A stretch of 64,000 bases of DNA. It comes from Corynebacterium suranareeae. GTDB lineage: Bacteria; Actinomycetota; Actinomycetes; Mycobacteriales; Mycobacteriaceae. Below, in pieces: positions 52,498-60,670 of the stretch. A model generated the notes under the pieces. It was not told the DNA's origin. It saw only the letters and a list, made by a program, of their open reading frames with translations, and made no database searches. Position 1 is the stretch's first letter. The number at the start of each line of letters is the position of its first letter. The stretch is from positions 2,728,001-2,792,000 of the forward strand of contig NZ_AP017369.1 of assembly GCF_002355155.1 (NCBI RefSeq), read 5' to 3'. The position numbers and the translations under genes are program-made.

Positions 52498-54795
52498 TTA
52501 GGGACGGTCCGACTTACCGGTTTCTAATTGCTGTTGCCCTGTGACAATTTCTTCTTCTTGCTCTGCCAGTGCAGGTTCAGCCACTGGTGGCTGTGGTGGA
52601 GTCAAGAATGATGGGTTGTCCATATTGAACGTGAGAGTCAAGAATGTCATGTGGGTTTCATAACGATCAATGACGTCATCAATGACCTGCTGCTTACTAA
52701 GACCCATGAGGTCATAGCCCTCAGTACCAGTCTGGTTGAACACCTCTAACCTGTAGTAGCTATCTTCTGTCTGAGCTCGACGGCCACCGAACGAAGGAAT
52801 AGGTGTTGGCACAGGAGCAACAAAGTATTGGAATCTACGCTGGTTTTCGATATTTACCAGCAAGACATGAGTTGGAATATTTGATGCCGGATCGAAATCA
52901 CTGAGCAATTCAGTTTCATATCCAAGACGGGTGAATTCCTTGTGCACATCTTGCAGCGCGGGTTCCACGGTAGTTCGGACGAACTTTTCTACCTGGTCTC
53001 GGCTTGGGTAGGAACGCATACTTGCCAAACGCTGACGCCAAGTCTTTTCTGGTGCGCTACCACCGTCTGTGGCAACGTGCTGGTTGTGCAGGCGCCTACC
53101 TTCCATTTCAGCTCGCTCCATGCGTAGAACTTTAAGGAAGGAAGCCATGACCAGATACGCAATGATGGTGACCGGAAGTGCGAAGATCAACGTGGCATAT
53201 TCCATGGTTGTCACACCACCTGCCAACAACATCGCGATGGTAAGAATCGCTGTAATTACAGCCCAGAGGATGCGTAGCCATTTTGCGCCATCCTGTGCAG
53301 GGTCTGGGATCGAGGAGGAGAAGTTAGCCATCACCATCGCACCCGAGTTTGCTGAGGTGAGATAGAACAGCAAGCCAGACAATGTTGCAAGACCAACCAG
53401 GAAGGTTGCGCCTGGGAACATTTCTAGCAGGGTATACCAACCTTGTTCAGGTGATTCCATAGCAAGTTGAGCAAACGCATCGTTGCCATTTAGAACTTCG
53501 TACAGCGCAGAGTTACCGAAAGTGGTGACGATGAGAAAATCGCACAGCACTGGAACAGTAATTGCAGCGATGACGAACTCTCTAAGCGTGCGACCACGGG
53601 AGATGCGTGCAAGGAACATACCAACAAATGGTCCCCAAGCCAGCCAGAATGCCCAGAAGAAGAGAGTCCAGCCTGCCATCCAATCAGATCCACCCTCTTG
53701 ATAGACCATGGTCTGCAAGGAGCGTTCTGGAAGAGTGTTGATAAACCTGCCGATATTTTCCACCATGCCGTTAAGAAGGAAGGAAGTTTGGCCGGTAACA
53801 ATGATGTACAAGATCATTGCGCCTGCACTCCACAGGTTTAATTCTGAAATTAGGCGAATACCTTTATCCACACCTGAGGTACACGCGGCAATCGTGATGA
53901 CAACAGCAACGATCACCAAGGCGATCTGGAGACCTAAGCCGTCAGGGAAACCGAAGAGAGTGGAGAAACCAACCGATAGCAAGACAACACCGATGCCCAT
54001 TGAGGTAGCAACGCCCATCACGGTGCCCACAAGCGTGACAATATCAATTGCGTCACCGGCTTTACCGCGGACTCGTTTACCTAACAGTGGGTAAAGAGCT
54101 GCGCGTACGGACAGTGGCATTCCCCAGCGGTAAGCAAAGTATCCCATCGCCATACCGAGCAAGGAATACATTGCCCAACCACCGATGCCGTAGTGGAACA
54201 TTGTCCACACCACTGCGTCTCGTGCTGCAGCAGCAGATTCAGGTTCAGCATCAGGAGGAGTCACGTATTGAGTAATTGGGCCTGTGACCGAGTAGAACAG
54301 CATGTCAATGCCAACACCTGCAGCAAAGAGCATGGACACCCAGGTGAACAGACTGTAGTGAGGCCTGGAGTGATCCGGACCTAAGCGAACTTTGCCGGTT
54401 CGGGATAAAGCCACCCACAACACGAAGGAAATAACAATGAATACGGTTAGGACGTAGTACCAGCCAAGGCTTTCACCGATGAAACCCACAAGGCTTTCCA
54501 TCGTTTCAAACGCATGATCAGGTGCCATCATGGCCCAAATAGAAAAGGCGAGAATAATTACAGCGCTGATTCCAAGAACAAACCAGTTGACCTTGGCATC
54601 ACCAAATACCTGGGCGCCTTTTGATAGTTCTTCACGCGAGACCGGAGGGCGATTTTGACGCTTCTCCTCTTCCTTTGGCGATCGTTGGCGTCCGCCAAGT
54701 TCGTCGCGCTTCACAGATTCTCGGAGCGCTTGAGTGTTTACATCCTGCTTTGGCTTTTCGCCGAATTCAGGATTACCCTGCGAATTGTCGCTCAC
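52498..54795 (-). CDS. BCCT-family transporter, BetT (choline) type with long C-terminal domain
   Basis: A 765-residue inner-membrane protein of 12 helices. After a 60-residue charged N-terminal tail, the BCCT core is clear, including WMAGWTLFFWAFWLAWGPFVGMFLARISRGRT. The glycine motif of helix 3 is AAGVGIDMLFYSVTGP, as in proton-coupled choline transporter BetT, not the GMGIG of sodium-coupled BetP. The C-terminal 200 residues (from about 570) are a large cytoplasmic domain as in E. coli BetT. Substrate most likely choline, unproven. Start ATG 54795 with GGAGTTATG. Confidence 0.88.
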   Translation of the reverse strand: MSDNSQGNPEFGEKPKQDVNTQALRESVKRDELGGRQRSPKEEEKRQNRPPVSREELSKGAQVFGDAKVNWFVLGISAVIILAFSIWAMMAPDHAFETMESLVGFIGESLGWYYVLTVFIVISFVLWVALSRTGKVRLGPDHSRPHYSLFTWVSMLFAAGVGIDMLFYSVTGPITQYVTPPDAEPESAAAARDAVVWTMFHYGIGGWAMYSLLGMAMGYFAYRWGMPLSVRAALYPLLGKRVRGKAGDAIDIVTLVGTVMGVATSMGIGVVLLSVGFSTLFGFPDGLGLQIALVIVAVVITIAACTSGVDKGIRLISELNLWSAGAMILYIIVTGQTSFLLNGMVENIGRFINTLPERSLQTMVYQEGGSDWMAGWTLFFWAFWLAWGPFVGMFLARISRGRTLREFVIAAITVPVLCDFLIVTTFGNSALYEVLNGNDAFAQLAMESPEQGWYTLLEMFPGATFLVGLATLSGLLFYLTSANSGAMVMANFSSSIPDPAQDGAKWLRILWAVITAILTIAMLLAGGVTTMEYATLIFALPVTIIAYLVMASFLKVLRMERAEMEGRRLHNQHVATDGGSAPEKTWRQRLASMRSYPSRDQVEKFVRTTVEPALQDVHKEFTRLGYETELLSDFDPASNIPTHVLLVNIENQRRFQYFVAPVPTPIPSFGGRRAQTEDSYYRLEVFNQTGTEGYDLMGLSKQQVIDDVIDRYETHMTFLTLTFNMDNPSFLTPPQPPVAEPALAEQEEEIVTGQQQLETGKSDRP

Positions 54796-55311
54796 TCATA
54801 ACTCCTTCCCTATTCATTCCATGTTCAGTTGCGTCCGACTTTTAAAAAAGCCAGAACCCGCAATTGGGCAAGCATCAGATATACATCGAGCACGCCCCAT
54901 TGCGTTGGGTGATGAAAACTTCATCAACGGTGTCGTCTTGGCTATGTCTGCGCCGTCTTCTTCGGCTGCCGCTGCGATAGTCAAAACCGAAGAATTTCAA
55001 ACTCCAGACAGAGTGGGGCACAAAATGCCATCACATTCTCTGCTTTAGATCTTGGGTTTTAATCAGCAAAATCTCTCAAGACAACATGGTATTACGTTAT
55101 AGGTTTATTGGCGCATAGCAAATAGGGCATCAATAATGCCTTCGCAATAACCTCAACCAAGTGTCGCTAGTATCACTAATGAAGTACACCTAGTGCACTA
55201 TTTTTGATGAAATAGCAACAATTCAGTTACGTTTACATTCGATTAAAAATTCTAGCCAGTAACATCACAATCATAAGATTTTCCTACACATCATGATTCA
55301 GTTGAGGCAAG
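54796..55311. other. Intergenic region between betT and the 55312 gene
   Basis: About 515 bp without a supported gene. It holds the betT upstream region and becomes very AT-rich from about 55070 to 55310. ORFs seen here lack ribosome sites and coding character. Confidence 0.5.
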
Positions 55312-55659
55312 ATGAATCTCCTGAAAACTCCACTATGGGACCTCTCAGATATTGAGAACCTTGATCAGCATCAAAACTATATTCGTTTGCGTCTTTTTCA
55401 AGATGACTTCATCGCTGAGTGCAGTCTCTATGAGCTGCTTTGGTTCTTTGGAATCAAAGATGCATCAACCCTTCATAAGCAGTTCAAGGTATGGAACAAA
55501 GTTGAGGCTCTCGAATGGATACAAGAAGGCAGTATTTATCAAGAAACACTGCCATTCGCAGATTACTGGGACGTAACGCGAGTCCAATTAACATCTACAA
55601 ACCATCCCCAACCTGATTCGGTGGATGGTGTCTATATTTTTGGAAGCAAAAAGAAGTGA
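55312..55659 (+). CDS. Small protein of unknown function
   Basis: A 115-residue soluble protein, ATG 55312 with GAGGCAAG 5 nt before it. It has a possible helical start (LWDLSDIENLDQHQNYIRLRLFQ) and an aromatic-rich middle (LYELLWFFGIKDASTLHKQFKVW). No family recognised. An SdpI-like fragment follows in the same frame directly after the stop codon. The region is AT-rich and may be acquired DNA. Confidence 0.5.
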   Translation: MNLLKTPLWDLSDIENLDQHQNYIRLRLFQDDFIAECSLYELLWFFGIKDASTLHKQFKVWNKVEALEWIQEGSIYQETLPFADYWDVTRVQLTSTNHPQPDSVDGVYIFGSKKK

Positions 55660-55854
55660 GTGCTCAGGCCAAATTTTTGGATTGGGATCAGATCTACTGA
55701 ACTTCTTAAATCGGATGAAGCGTGGTTCGTGGGACATAAGGCTGCCGCATCCTACCTGATGATCGGTGCAGCCTGGATGCTTATTTTTCTTTCCATTGGA
55801 GGACTCAAGTCCACCCAGACTGCAAAAAACTGTTTAACCCGACCCACGCGTTAG
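55660..55854 (+). pseudogene. SdpI-family fragment (remnant)
   Basis: A 64-codon GTG-initiated reading frame directly after the 55312 gene, in the same frame. Its sequence [19 protein letters not shown] and [15 protein letters not shown] matches the conserved core of SdpI-family membrane proteins, which normally have extra helices on the N-terminal side and a longer C-terminal helix. Both ends are missing here, so it looks like a remnant. Function of the family in this setting unknown. Confidence 0.5.
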
Positions 55855-56103
55855 CGTTCATCGCTTGTTTAAGGCCTCGAGTTTTTCTGGATGAGCAATT
55901 GTATGCACGAGCCCTTGAAAACCCGTTAGAAGCGCTTCTGGGGAGGTATGACTTTTCAGGTGTCGCACCAGATTGTGAGAGCGACCAAACCAGGAAACCC
56001 AGAATCTTCAAAAACTTACATGTTGGGTCTCCTAGTTTGGTCTTATGCCGCCAACCACACGGGAAACAGCTATTTTCGGCACTAATTTGACCCAAGCCGG
56101 GGT
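55855..56103. other. Unassigned DNA beside the SdpI remnant
   Basis: About 250 bp before the lipoprotein stop codon. A different frame stays open from about 55780 to 56090 (with ALENPLEALLGRYDFSGV), but it has no start with a ribosome site and no family I recognise. It may be decayed coding DNA. Confidence 0.35.
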
Positions 56104-56745
56104 TTAAGCTGCCAGGCCTTCTTCAAGTTTGGTGCGTTGAGCTTCGAATACGCTGGCGGTTTCTTCGGGTGTGGTTTCAAGGCCTGCCACAATGAGGTGA
56201 TGGTTTCCTAGTTGTTGGATCATCATCACGGTGGATCCTTGGTTGTCTGGGGAGACTTCGATGTTGAGTGTGAATCCGGCGGCTCCGTCTGGCACGGAAT
56301 CTAGTTGCTCGAATGTGTAGGTGGTGTTGGTGGAATCGACAACAGCATCGGTGCAGGCGTCGGCGATGTCGGCGTAGAGGTCCATTGGTGAGGTGTCGTT
56401 GTCATCGGGTGTGGAATATAGAGCAATACCCACTTGGCTTTCTCCAGAAGATAGCGCTCGGGAGGCGCTAGCCACGGTTGGGACTTCTACGCCTTCAACG
56501 GCTTGGAGTGCTTCGCCGCATGTGCCGTCGATTTCGGAGGCCCCATTAACTACAGTCAGGTTAATGGGTTGGCTGCTCAGCGAAGTGTCGTTGGCTTCTA
56601 CTGCATTGTCTAGCCCTGATTCGGATGCGTTAATCAGCAGGTTGTGTAGGGGCTCGGCTTCGAGTGGTGCGGCGGCTGGTTCGGAGCTGCACGCACTTAA
56701 GCTCCACGCTGCAATGAGAGTGGTAACCATCAGCTTCTTTTTCAC
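56104..56745 (-). CDS. Secreted lipoprotein of unknown function
   Basis: A 213-residue lipoprotein. The signal peptide (KKKLMVTTLIAAWSL) ends in lipobox LSAC with Cys19. The mature part begins with SSEPAAAPLEAEPLHNLL. The fold shows PknH-sensor-like features (two internal cysteine residues, Cys at CGEAL and ACTDAV, and TTYTFEQLDSVPDGAAGFTL), which is only a tentative likeness. Start ATG 56745 with AAGGAGA 7 nt before it. It is monocistronic, next to glsA and on the same strand. Confidence 0.65.
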   Translation of the reverse strand: MKKKLMVTTLIAAWSLSACSSEPAAAPLEAEPLHNLLINASESGLDNAVEANDTSLSSQPINLTVVNGASEIDGTCGEALQAVEGVEVPTVASASRALSSGESQVGIALYSTPDDNDTSPMDLYADIADACTDAVVDSTNTTYTFEQLDSVPDGAAGFTLNIEVSPDNQGSTVMMIQQLGNHHLIVAGLETTPEETASVFEAQRTKLEEGLAA

Positions 56746-56786
56746 GGAAAATCTCCTTAATTTTATTTAAGTACTAAAACTACCGG

Positions 56787-58028
56787 TCATGTTCGCTGCG
56801 TGCAGATGGTGCCGTCGGAGAATGTGAAATCGGGCAGTACGTCATCCGGGTCGAGGATGGATACTTCAAAGCCTGCGTCGCGGATACGTTTGAGGCCTTC
56901 TTTGATCATGCGGATAGCTACGGGGTGGAAGCTGAGAACGCGGGTGAGATCGAGGACAACCTCTTTGCCTTCAAAGTTGTGTTCAACGATGGCGTGGAGG
57001 AAGCTTTCGCTGGCGGAGAAGTTCATGGCACCTTGCATTTGGATGAAGGTGGTGTCGCCTTCTTTGGTAATCGATCGTACTGCGTGGCCGGATACCTGCT
57101 CGGTGGACATGAGGTGGAGGCCCATGTCGTCGGAAAGCCGTTTGAAAATGTCTACGCCGCGCACGCTGTTGCCTTTGGGGTTAAGCCGTGGGGAGAATGT
57201 GGCGATTCCCAATTGGCCTGGCAGGATTCCGATCAGGCCACCGGCGACTCCTGATTTGGCGGGGATTCCTACGGTGGACAGCCACTGACCAGCTTCGTCG
57301 TACATGCCCGCTGAGGCCATAACGGAAAGAGTTAGGCGGCAGACGCGGGCGTCGAGAAGCTTCTTTCCGGTGATGGGATGCGTGCCACCGGCGGCAAGCG
57401 TTGCCGTCATGACTGCTAGATCGCGCGCGGTTACTTTGATGGCGCATTGGAGGGTGTAGCTTAAAACGGCGTCGTGGGCTTCGTCTTCAATGACACCGTA
57501 ATTGCGCAGCATGTGTGCGATGGAGAGGTTGCGGTCGGCGACGCTGATTTCAGATTCGGCGAGGACTCGGTCGATGGTTAGTTCGCGGCCGGCTAGTTCG
57601 GAGAAATATTGGCGCAGTTTTTCCACGCGGTCTTCCACTGAGGATTCTGAGCCGTTGATTAATTGGTTAATCGCGATGGCACCGGCGTTGATCATGGGGT
57701 TCATGGGTCGGTTTTCACCGTCGAGGGAGAGTTCGTTGAAGGCTTCGCCGGAGGGTTCTAGTGCGACGGCTGACGATACTTTGTCCAAGCCACATTCTTG
57801 AAGTGCTAATGCGTAGGCAAAGGGTTTGGAAATACTTTGCATGGTGAATTCGGTGTCATCATCACCAGCGCTGTAGATGCGTCCATCGACGGTGCATATC
57901 GCTACTGCCAGTGGGTTTGGGTCGGCAGTGTGTAATTCTGGGATGTAGTCAGCTACCTCGCCGGAGGTGTTGTTTCGGACATTGTCCAAAATTTCGCGCA
58001 GGTACTCAGGAATGGGCATCGTCAGCAT
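56787..58028 (-). CDS. glsA: Glutaminase with C-terminal STAS domain
   Basis: A 413-residue protein. Residues 1-310 form the beta-lactamase-fold glutaminase that hydrolyses glutamine to glutamate and ammonia, with the Ser in FTMQSISKPFAYALAL and GAIAIN. The remainder (about 320-410) is a STAS domain (AVRSITKEGDTTFIQMQGAMNF, then VVLDLTRVLSFHPVAIRMIKEGLK). The start is ATG 58028 with AGGCTGG before it, though ATG 58019 is possible. It is divergent from the LacI gene. Confidence 0.93.
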   Translation of the reverse strand: MLTMPIPEYLREILDNVRNNTSGEVADYIPELHTADPNPLAVAICTVDGRIYSAGDDDTEFTMQSISKPFAYALALQECGLDKVSSAVALEPSGEAFNELSLDGENRPMNPMINAGAIAINQLINGSESSVEDRVEKLRQYFSELAGRELTIDRVLAESEISVADRNLSIAHMLRNYGVIEDEAHDAVLSYTLQCAIKVTARDLAVMTATLAAGGTHPITGKKLLDARVCRLTLSVMASAGMYDEAGQWLSTVGIPAKSGVAGGLIGILPGQLGIATFSPRLNPKGNSVRGVDIFKRLSDDMGLHLMSTEQVSGHAVRSITKEGDTTFIQMQGAMNFSASESFLHAIVEHNFEGKEVVLDLTRVLSFHPVAIRMIKEGLKRIRDAGFEVSILDPDDVLPDFTFSDGTICTQRT

Positions 58029-58072
58029 GAACGCCAGCCTAATGATTTCTTTTGCGCTATATACTCATTTTC

Positions 58073-59182
58073 ATGACAGATTCGGGGGATTCAAAGGCCA
58101 CCATCTATGATGTAGCAAAAGTCGCTGGCGTTTCCCCTTCCACTGTGTCCAGGGCGTTTTCGCAGCCTGGGCGTGTGAGTTTTTCTACCGCTGAGAAGAT
58201 CCGTCAGGCAGCTCTTCAGGTAGGTTACGGCCGGCATGTGGAAACGCCCGCTTTTCAGCGCCAGAACACCGGCATCATCGCCATGGTTGCAGCGGATGCC
58301 TCCAACCCGTTCTTTTTGGAAATTTTCCGGGGCGCGCAGCATGCTGCAAGCACGCAGGGCTATACGGTTGCGCTTGTCGACGCCCGGGAGTCTGCGATCA
58401 AGTCCAGGCAGGTGCTGGACAAGATTGTGCCACACGCCGATGGCTTATTATTGGCGGCTTCTCGGATGGATTCGGGAGAAATCCAAAAGGTCGCTAGAGA
58501 AATCCCCACTGTATTAATGAGCCGTGAGGTGCAAGGAATCCCCAGTGTGATGGTGGATAACTATGACGGGGCAGCAAAAGCCGTTGTGCATTTGGTTGAT
58601 CAGGGGTGCAAGTCCATCACCTATATTGCAGGTCCTAATAAATCGTGGGCGGATGCCACGCGCTGGCGCGGGCTCGTTGATGCAGCAAGCTCGCTGGCGG
58701 TGGCCGCTGATGCGAAGAGGGGGGCGTCGACAAGCGCTATTTCGATCTCGCGGAGTGTCACGGTGCAGCCAGGTAGGATGCGTCATTTGTTAAAACCTAA
58801 GGTGAAGACGCTGTCGGTGGAGTCGCCGGATTTTGTCGGTGGGCGGCGTGCATTTGAGCTGTGGGCGAAGGATCCTACGGATGCGGTGATTTGCTTCAAC
58901 GACTTGGTGGCGCTGGGATTTATGCAGCAAGCGAGGCTTTCTGGCGTGCGGGTGCCTCAAGATGTTGCGGTCGTGGGTTTTGATAATACGGAGATTTCGG
59001 TGCTGAGCACACCCTCGCTGACTACGGTGGCAGGACCGCTTCGGGCGGTTGGTCGAGTGGCAACCGCCAATCTGATCGCACTGCTCAAAGGCATGAAAGC
59101 ACCTTTGATGGCTAAACCACGTGAGCTGCCCACGCGTCTCATTGTGCGGGAATCGTCGCTAAAGGCTTCTCCTGATTCTTGA
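58073..59182 (+). CDS. LacI-family regulator, probably of the hexuronate operon, with an internal extra segment
   Basis: A 369-residue regulator, about 35 residues longer than the usual 330-340. The N-terminal HTH (TIYDVAKVAGVSPSTVSRAFSQPGRVSF) and sugar-binding PBP-like domain (TGIIAMVAADASNPFFLEIF and AVICFNDLVALGFMQQA) are complete. Between AASSL and KVKTLSVESPD (residues about 208-245) there is a basic, unfamiliar stretch containing GASTSA, which does not look like the LacI family; it fits an in-frame insertion and includes one copy of the repeated 12-mer at 58724. ATG 58073 is preferred over 58052. The next operon begins 69 bp downstream. Confidence 0.8.
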   Translation: MTDSGDSKATIYDVAKVAGVSPSTVSRAFSQPGRVSFSTAEKIRQAALQVGYGRHVETPAFQRQNTGIIAMVAADASNPFFLEIFRGAQHAASTQGYTVALVDARESAIKSRQVLDKIVPHADGLLLAASRMDSGEIQKVAREIPTVLMSREVQGIPSVMVDNYDGAAKAVVHLVDQGCKSITYIAGPNKSWADATRWRGLVDAASSLAVAADAKRGASTSAISISRSVTVQPGRMRHLLKPKVKTLSVESPDFVGGRRAFELWAKDPTDAVICFNDLVALGFMQQARLSGVRVPQDVAVVGFDNTEISVLSTPSLTTVAGPLRAVGRVATANLIALLKGMKAPLMAKPRELPTRLIVRESSLKASPDS

Positions 59183-59193
59183 TTGGGATCTTC

Positions 59194-59213
59194 TGTTGCA
59201 ACAATTGGCAACA
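59194..59213. promoter_or_regulatory. Candidate LacI-type operator upstream of uxaC
   Basis: TGTTGC-N8-GCAACA is an inverted repeat in the leader between the LacI stop and uxaC start. The left half lies in the palindrome TGTTGCAACA. It is the best candidate for autoregulated LacI control of the hexuronate genes. Confidence 0.45.
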
Positions 59214-59251
59214 AGTAGATATCGCTGAGTGTGACGGGTGATCATAAAGCT

Positions 59252-60670
59252 ATGACTACTTCACATGCATCACACCCCGATCGGTTGCTGCCAGCTGATC
59301 CCGGTACTCGTGACATCGCCCGTCGACTCCTCGCGCACGTTGAAGATTTACCCATCATCTCCCCACATGGTCACTTGGAAGCGTCCATGTTTGTTAAAGA
59401 TGAAGCGTTTCCTGATCCAACTAGCTTGTTGATCAGCCCTGATCACTACCTCACCCGCATGATGCACTCCGCAGGCGTTGACTTGGCTGATCTGCGTGTC
59501 GGTGGACATGAAGGCAAAAGCCCGCGCGAGGCTTGGCGTATTTTCCTTGCCCACTGGGATCTTTATGCAGGTACTGCCACTGGCTACTGGGTGGAGCAGG
59601 AATTCGAACACGTCTTTGGCATCAACGCTGAGCGCCTAAGTGTGGGCACTCCGGAAAATGCGGATGCCATCTTTGATGAGCTCTCCGATATCTTGGCTAA
59701 GCCAGATTTCCGTCCTCGCGCGCTAGCTGAGCAATTCAACCTAGAAGTGCTGGCCACCACTGATGATCCACTTGATGATCTAGCAGACCACAAAGCACTG
59801 GCTGACGATCCAACCTTCTCCCCTCGCGTGCTGCCAACCTTCCGCCCAGATGCGTACACCAAGATGTACAACGCTGGCTGGGCTGAAAAAACCACCAAGC
59901 TTATCGACGTAGCAGGTGACGGCAAATCCGGCTGGGAGGGCTACCTCCAGGCGATGCGCAACCGCCGCCAGTACTTCATCGAGCACGGTGCAACCTCCGC
60001 AGACCACGGCCTGCACGATACCGACACCACCCCACTTAGCCACGAAGACGCACAAAAGATCCTGGACAAGGGACTAGCAGGAACCGCAACCTTGGCGGAA
60101 ATGCGTGCTTTCGAAGCAAACACCACCTACCGTTTCGCAGAAATGTGCCAGGACGATGGTTTGGTCATGACCATCCACCCAGGTGTGTACCGCAACCACT
60201 CTGCTTCTGCGCAAAAGAAATTCGGTGCTGATATCGGAGCAGACATTCCATTCCAGATGGAATTTACCAACGGTCTGCGCCCACTGCTGAGTGATTTCGG
60301 TGAAAATAAAGACTTCCACTTTGTCATGTTCACCATCGATGAGTCCGTGTACTCACGCGAAGTCGCCCCACTAGCTGGCTACTACCCCGCTGCGTATGTT
60401 GGTGCACCTTGGTGGTTCATCGATGAGATTGATGCGATGAACCGCTTCCGCGCTGCCACCACAGGCACCACCGGTTTCTCCCGTTACTCCGGCTTCATTG
60501 ACGATACCCGCGCATACTGCTCGATCCCTGCACGCCACAACACCTCCCGCCGAGTAGAAGCAAACTACCTGGCACGACTGGTAGCAGAGCACCGCCTCAC
60601 GGAAAGCCGCGCAGCTGAAATCATTGTGGACCTAATCGATGCTTCCCCAAGGAGGGTTTTCAAACTATGA
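59252..60670 (+). CDS. uxaC: Glucuronate isomerase
   Basis: A 472-residue UxaC family isomerase (amidohydrolase fold) converting glucuronate and galacturonate to the fructuronate/tagaturonate ketoses. The metal-binding site ISPHGHLE (HxH) near residue 36 is clear, as are the C-terminal family blocks RHNTSRRVEANYLARLVAEHRL. Start ATG 59252 is favoured by length, though GTG 59231 is possible. It overlaps the next gene by 4 bp (ATGA), so they are translationally coupled. Confidence 0.95.
   Translation: MTTSHASHPDRLLPADPGTRDIARRLLAHVEDLPIISPHGHLEASMFVKDEAFPDPTSLLISPDHYLTRMMHSAGVDLADLRVGGHEGKSPREAWRIFLAHWDLYAGTATGYWVEQEFEHVFGINAERLSVGTPENADAIFDELSDILAKPDFRPRALAEQFNLEVLATTDDPLDDLADHKALADDPTFSPRVLPTFRPDAYTKMYNAGWAEKTTKLIDVAGDGKSGWEGYLQAMRNRRQYFIEHGATSADHGLHDTDTTPLSHEDAQKILDKGLAGTATLAEMRAFEANTTYRFAEMCQDDGLVMTIHPGVYRNHSASAQKKFGADIGADIPFQMEFTNGLRPLLSDFGENKDFHFVMFTIDESVYSREVAPLAGYYPAAYVGAPWWFIDEIDAMNRFRAATTGTTGFSRYSGFIDDTRAYCSIPARHNTSRRVEANYLARLVAEHRLTESRAAEIIVDLIDASPRRVFKL

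Noticed and set aside
54734..55048. A 104-residue ORF on the plus strand in the betT upstream region
   Set aside because: Starts inside the betT coding region in antisense, no ribosome site.
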